Of a stretch of 64,000 nt of DNA, positions 60,470 through 64,000 are shown in pieces. The notes beneath the pieces are model-generated. The model was not told where the DNA came from. It saw nothing but the letters and a program-made list of their open reading frames with translations, and made no database searches. Each line of letters starts with the position of its first letter. Position 1 is the first letter of the stretch. Origin of the DNA: Niastella sp. OAS944. GTDB taxonomy: Bacteria > Bacteroidota > Bacteroidia > Chitinophagales > Chitinophagaceae. The stretch is taken from positions 936 to 64,935 of the forward strand of contig JANUBW010000006.1 of assembly GCA_024809215.1 (NCBI GenBank), in the 5' to 3' direction. Both the position numbers and the translations under genes were made by a program.

Positions 60470-61720
60470 CTATTTACTTCTTATTGCTACCACCGGGTCC
60501 ATTCTGGCTGCAATAGAGGCCGGAATAATGCCGGCCATTACTCCAACGATAATACAAATGGAAATGGCAAGTATTAAAATATTGGGTGCTATAAATACCG
60601 CAAAGCCAAAGATGGCTTTGGATGCAAGGGTAAGCAGAAATACTATGGTAAGCCCCATTAGTCCGCCCATGATACACAGGAAGGCGCTTTCGAGCAAAAA
60701 TTCGGTAAGTATTACAGAGCGTTTGGCCCCGATGGCTTTTTTGAGCCCTATTTGTGGCGTACGTTCACGAACTGTAACGAACATAATATTAGCCACGCCA
60801 AACATACCTACCACCAGCGATAAAATGGCAATAGCCCAGCCGCCTTTGTTGATGCCGCCAAAGATTTCGCTGGCGAAACTGCTAAAGGCATCTATATCGT
60901 TGAGGGCAAAATCATCTTCCTGGGTGGGTTTTAGTTTGCGAATAGAACGCATGGCGCCGGTAAGATCATCGCGCAGTTGTTCCATAGGAACCGTTTCCTT
61001 ACCCTGCACCATGATGACGGGGTTGCTGTTCTTTTCGCGCATCATTTCCTTCATAAAACCCAACGGCATAATGAGGCTGTTATCGTATTCCCAGGCGTTT
61101 ACAAAGCTTTTGCCCTGTTTTTTAATAATGCCCACTACCTGGGCGCGTTTGCCCGACTTTAAAACAATGGGTTTGCCCAGTGCTTTTTCGGCTTTGCCAA
61201 ACAGGGTTTCGGCAATGGTGTAGCCCATTACTACCACATTGGCGGCAAAGTCGTAATCAACGGGCTGCAGGTAGCGGCCCAGTTCAATTTCTATCGGTTG
61301 AATATTTACAAACTCATCGGTAATGCCGTAGTAGTTTACGTTGTTTATAACATCATCTTCGTACCCCACGTAACTGTTGCTGCTGATGTTAAAGGCTACA
61401 CTGGAAGCGGCCGGTACTTTTAGTTTTACCAGCTGCATTTCTTCATATGTTGGGGAAGGGCGTTTTACATAGCGCCACCAGGGATAATCGGGTCCGCCGG
61501 CGTATACCCATTTGTCGATATACACGGTATTGGTGCCAAGGGATTTAATGTCTTTTTGTACCTGGTATTCGAGACTGTCTACTGTTGCCAGCACACTTAT
61601 GATACAAAAAATGCCAAAGGCAACCCCGGTCAGCGACAACAAGGTGCGAATTTTGTGGCTTTTGAACTCCTGCCACGTTAAGTTGAGGCTACTGCCTAAT
61701 ATTTCCAGAACACGGCGCAT
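60470..61720 (-). CDS. MacB/FtsX-type ABC transporter permease
   Basis: 416 residues. Four membrane helices: one at ~22-45 (HKIRTLLSLTGVAFGIFCIISVLATV) and three at ~290-410 (AIAILSLVVGMFGVANIMFV, AFLCIMGGLMGLTIVFLLTL, ILILAISICIIVGVMAGIIP). They are separated by a ~240-residue periplasmic MacB-like domain. ERTPQIGLKKAIGAKRSVILTEFLLESA is the FtsX coupling motif. The ATPase partner is not within the window. Likely exports lipoproteins, peptides or drugs. Confidence 0.9.
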   Translation of the reverse strand: MRRVLEILGSSLNLTWQEFKSHKIRTLLSLTGVAFGIFCIISVLATVDSLEYQVQKDIKSLGTNTVYIDKWVYAGGPDYPWWRYVKRPSPTYEEMQLVKLKVPAASSVAFNISSNSYVGYEDDVINNVNYYGITDEFVNIQPIEIELGRYLQPVDYDFAANVVVMGYTIAETLFGKAEKALGKPIVLKSGKRAQVVGIIKKQGKSFVNAWEYDNSLIMPLGFMKEMMREKNSNPVIMVQGKETVPMEQLRDDLTGAMRSIRKLKPTQEDDFALNDIDAFSSFASEIFGGINKGGWAIAILSLVVGMFGVANIMFVTVRERTPQIGLKKAIGAKRSVILTEFLLESAFLCIMGGLMGLTIVFLLTLASKAIFGFAVFIAPNILILAISICIIVGVMAGIIPASIAARMDPVVAIRSK

Positions 61721-61852
61721 GGATCAAATATAATATTCAGGTGTTGATTATTAAGTATCTGTAGTGTTAAATGGTCAATGGTCAATGGTGAATGGTGAAA
61801 TGCAGCTTTCATTTCTCCGGTACAGTTAGTAGTTTTACTTCAAACCCTTTCC

Positions 61853-63214
61853 ATGACCCGCATTTTAGTTCTTGCCATATTGATTGTTGCAGCCAATTTA
61901 TCGTGGGGGCAAACCCCGGAAGACCTGGTACGGGATCTACGGGAAAACACGGCTTCAACCACCCGGCTCATGAATACCTTACAAAAACATGCCCAACAAC
62001 TTGATTCGGCTCATAACGGTTGGTACAATTCAGCCGCCTTGCTGGGACATACTTTGTATAAAAAAGATTATCGATACAATTCATCGGTAATAGCTGTACA
62101 TGCCGTTTACAGGGGTGAGCAGTTGGGTTATGTTTTAGTGTCGACTTACGGAGGGGATACTTTATTCAGATATGTGAATCACGACTATACTGCGCAGGTG
62201 CTGAAAGATTATAATGCTGCCAATAATACTGATTTTACCTGGCGCAACCTGTATGAAGATGATCTCATGTATTTTGAAGGCCTGCCCGGTTTATATGAAA
62301 CGCGTAGAGTAGCAACTCCTGAAGAGGCTGAGAAGGGGATTATATGGGAGTGGCCTTCGAAAATCACTGATGAGTATGAACCCTTACTCGTTAAACGCGA
62401 TCATGCTACTATTATTAAACATTGCAAATCGTTTAACCCTGCCCGCAAAGCATACGGCGCCTATTGCCTGTATATACTCAAAAATGAAGGGGTGTTGCTT
62501 AGCCGGGAAGAGAACGAACTGTTTGAAAAGATCAGCCATTCAAATGAAACAACGGGACTGCTTGGGGGATGTTTAGCTTACGATAATATAAGGCTGAGTT
62601 CTTTTTTGTGCCGGGAATATTTGGATCCCACCTGCGAAGAACTGCAAACGCCTGCCGATCTTGTCTCTGCTTTACAATCGAAGCTCGGTTCTACTACCGC
62701 TTTTCTAAAAGAACTTAAAACCCGCACTGCTGAAAAAAATAGCAACGGTTTCCGGGGAAGCTTTGATGAAAGCGCCGGGCTTATGGGGCATACAAGAATT
62801 TTGCAACGGTTACTCTATAGCCGGCGCGATTGGGCGCGGGATTCGATCATTTATACCGAAGTATTTGTAAAGGCAGTTTATAAAGGAGAAAAACTCGGGT
62901 ATGTGCAAATGGTAGAACATTATAACATTGATAATACCGGGCTTTTTGAGACCCGCGAACTGATGAAGTATGTTGACTCTGCTTATGCCAATCGTTTACT
63001 GCAGCCGTATAATAAAAAGCATGAAATGAACCTTGACTGGAAAGATCTGTATGAAGATGAGCTTGATAGTTTTGAGACAAGCATGGCTGTATATACGATC
63101 AGGCGGCCCGCATCAGGGATGTGCTTACCAAAAAGGAATTGCAACGCGTGTATACTTCCATGTATAGGACCAGGTAGTAACCTGCCTGTTAAAATTCAAA
63201 TCGCTCAATGGTAA
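61853..63214 (+). CDS. Exported protein with two homologous halves; possible frameshift at 3' end
   Basis: A 453-residue frame with signal peptide MTRILVLAILIVAANLSWGQ. Two ~130-residue repeats correspond (HAVYRGEQLGYVLV...WRNLYEDDLMYFE versus KAVYKGEKLGYVQM...WKDLYEDELDSFE). No family recognised. From 63090 the C-terminus looks unnatural (PKRNCNACILPCIGPG). Removing one TA from the GTATATAC run (63089-63096) yields AARIRDVLTKKELQRVYTSM and a stop at 63177, with no overlap of the convergent gene. The true end is therefore doubtful. Confidence 0.65.
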   Translation: MTRILVLAILIVAANLSWGQTPEDLVRDLRENTASTTRLMNTLQKHAQQLDSAHNGWYNSAALLGHTLYKKDYRYNSSVIAVHAVYRGEQLGYVLVSTYGGDTLFRYVNHDYTAQVLKDYNAANNTDFTWRNLYEDDLMYFEGLPGLYETRRVATPEEAEKGIIWEWPSKITDEYEPLLVKRDHATIIKHCKSFNPARKAYGAYCLYILKNEGVLLSREENELFEKISHSNETTGLLGGCLAYDNIRLSSFLCREYLDPTCEELQTPADLVSALQSKLGSTTAFLKELKTRTAEKNSNGFRGSFDESAGLMGHTRILQRLLYSRRDWARDSIIYTEVFVKAVYKGEKLGYVQMVEHYNIDNTGLFETRELMKYVDSAYANRLLQPYNKKHEMNLDWKDLYEDELDSFETSMAVYTIRRPASGMCLPKRNCNACILPCIGPGSNLPVKIQIAQW

Positions 63215-63821
63215 CATCGTTGAGCATTTTATGAATGAACTCATCGTGCTCATTTTTATGGCCTTCGGCTTCCCAGATACCGGTAACGGTTTGTTTATCG
63301 CGGCATTGGGCGCCTCTTTTAAAGGAGAGTTTGTGTTGTTTCATCATTTCTTCAAAATGCTCAAATACATTTTCGCGGTAGGGGCAGGTGATCTTATACG
63401 TGTGTACCCGGTTAATACGATCTATCCAGGTTTCAATTTTGGTAAAGGTATACAAGATGCCAACCAACACAATACAGCCCGTAAGTGCTGCATATTGGTG
63501 ACCCGCCCCAACGCCAACGCCCAGTGCTGCCGTTACCCAAATGGTGGCCGCAGTGGTAACGCCGTTTATGCCGGTTCCGCCCATAAAAATAACCCCGGCG
63601 CCAACAAAACCAATACCCGTTACAATATTGCTGGCAATACGATCGGGCGATGTATGTTCGCCAATTTCCATAGAAAATATAGTGAACAGGGTAGAGCCAA
63701 TACAGATCAGCATAAGGGTGCGTAACCCGGCCGATTTGTTATGATATTCCCTTTCGGCGCCAATTATGCCGCCTATAAGAACTGCTATCAAAAGCTTTAC
63801 TACTACATCGATAGTTTCCAT
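63189..63821 (-). CDS. MgtC/SapB family membrane protein
   Basis: 210 residues. Four to five N-terminal membrane helices with the MgtC landmarks GGIIGAEREYHNKSAGLRTLML, TGIGFVGAGVIFMGG and VTTAATIWVTAALGVGVGAG. A C-terminal ~80-residue ACT-like cytoplasmic domain (TYKITCPYRENVFEHFEEMM) follows. Family members respond to magnesium or modulate ATP synthase. Converges on the two-half protein gene. Confidence 0.92.
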   Translation of the reverse strand: METIDVVVKLLIAVLIGGIIGAEREYHNKSAGLRTLMLICIGSTLFTIFSMEIGEHTSPDRIASNIVTGIGFVGAGVIFMGGTGINGVTTAATIWVTAALGVGVGAGHQYAALTGCIVLVGILYTFTKIETWIDRINRVHTYKITCPYRENVFEHFEEMMKQHKLSFKRGAQCRDKQTVTGIWEAEGHKNEHDEFIHKMLNDVTIERFEF

Positions 63822-63846
63822 TCTTTAATTATTTTATCTTAGCTCC

Positions 63847-64000
63847 ATGGTTACAATAGAAAATACAAAGATAAAAGCTGTTATCAATGCCAAAGGGGCT
63901 GAATTAACCAGCCTGGTGCATAAAGAACATCAACTCGATTATATGTGGCAGGGCGATCCCGCCGTTTGGGGCAAACATTCGCCGGTGCTGTTTCCTATAG
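63847..64000 (+). CDS. Aldose 1-epimerase family protein (3' partial)
   Basis: 51 codons visible from ATG 63847: MVTIENTKIKAVINAKGAEL at the start, then YMWQGDPAVWGKHSPVLFPI. This is the characteristic N-terminus of YeaD/galactose-mutarotase-like epimerases (MWQGD..WG...PVLFPI). It is divergent from mgtC-like, 25 bp apart. Cut off by the window edge. Confidence 0.85.
   Translation, partial: MVTIENTKIKAVINAKGAELTSLVHKEHQLDYMWQGDPAVWGKHSPVLFPI

Overview
The window reads as chromosomal DNA of a Bacteroidota bacterium, most likely family Chitinophagaceae (Niastella/Chitinophaga-like; the genus is an inference). The signs are a type IX secretion sorting domain, a SusC/SusD pair, many glycoside hydrolases with lipoprotein or Sec signals, sparse Shine-Dalgarno sequences, a TTTG-N20-TAnnTTTG promoter, and ECF sigma plus CHAT-protease genes. 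No tRNA, rRNA, CRISPR or transposase gene was seen.

Layout. 1-2818: 3' part of a large repetitive MBG-domain adhesin with a T9SS tail. 2876-4423: a PAS-only protein and a small ORF. 4523-15754: a mannose/mannan catabolic locus. A GntR/UTRA repressor is divergent from a mannose-6-phosphate isomerase fusion, a GH92 mannosidase, an MFS sugar transporter, a ROK sugar kinase, a second GH92 and a GH28. The GH92 enzymes would release mannose, the transporter import it, the ROK kinase phosphorylate it and the isomerase feed it to glycolysis. 16015-26594: an NHL-repeat lipoprotein, an isoquinoline-1-oxidoreductase-like molybdenum hydroxylase with a di-haem cytochrome, a hybrid histidine kinase, an envelope protein pair and a TPR histidine kinase/LuxR regulator pair. 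26595-29280: a scrambled cassette region with an RHS-like remnant, small lipoproteins, a Sel1 protein and duplicated gene fragments. 29382-43694: an S9 peptidase, then an arabinose-polymer utilisation locus (GH127, GH51, SusC, SusD, FAS1-like and another lipoprotein). 43815-51058: accessory genes, including a lone restriction-type nuclease, an unknown partner, an amidase, and an AraC-X-X-AraC cassette. 51800-58045: ECF sigma factor, membrane anti-sigma-like TPR protein, a tandem array of about 100-bp hairpin repeats, a TPR-CHAT protease and a lipoprotein. 58303-64000: housekeeping genes (TrmN6-like, TsaD, MacB-like permease, MgtC, aldose epimerase) and one unknown duplicated-domain protein.

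Two non-coding patterns stand out. First, at least a dozen intergenic gaps hold 'word-repeat' elements. A short word is iterated on one side and its reverse complement on the other. The word differs between loci, but some loci share a core, and several elements run into gene ends. Second, five ~100-bp repeat units beside the CHAT gene (53281-53785) share flanks but carry interchangeable apical palindromes. These two patterns and the duplicated fragments in the 26.5-28.9 kb cassette region are the most novel features seen.
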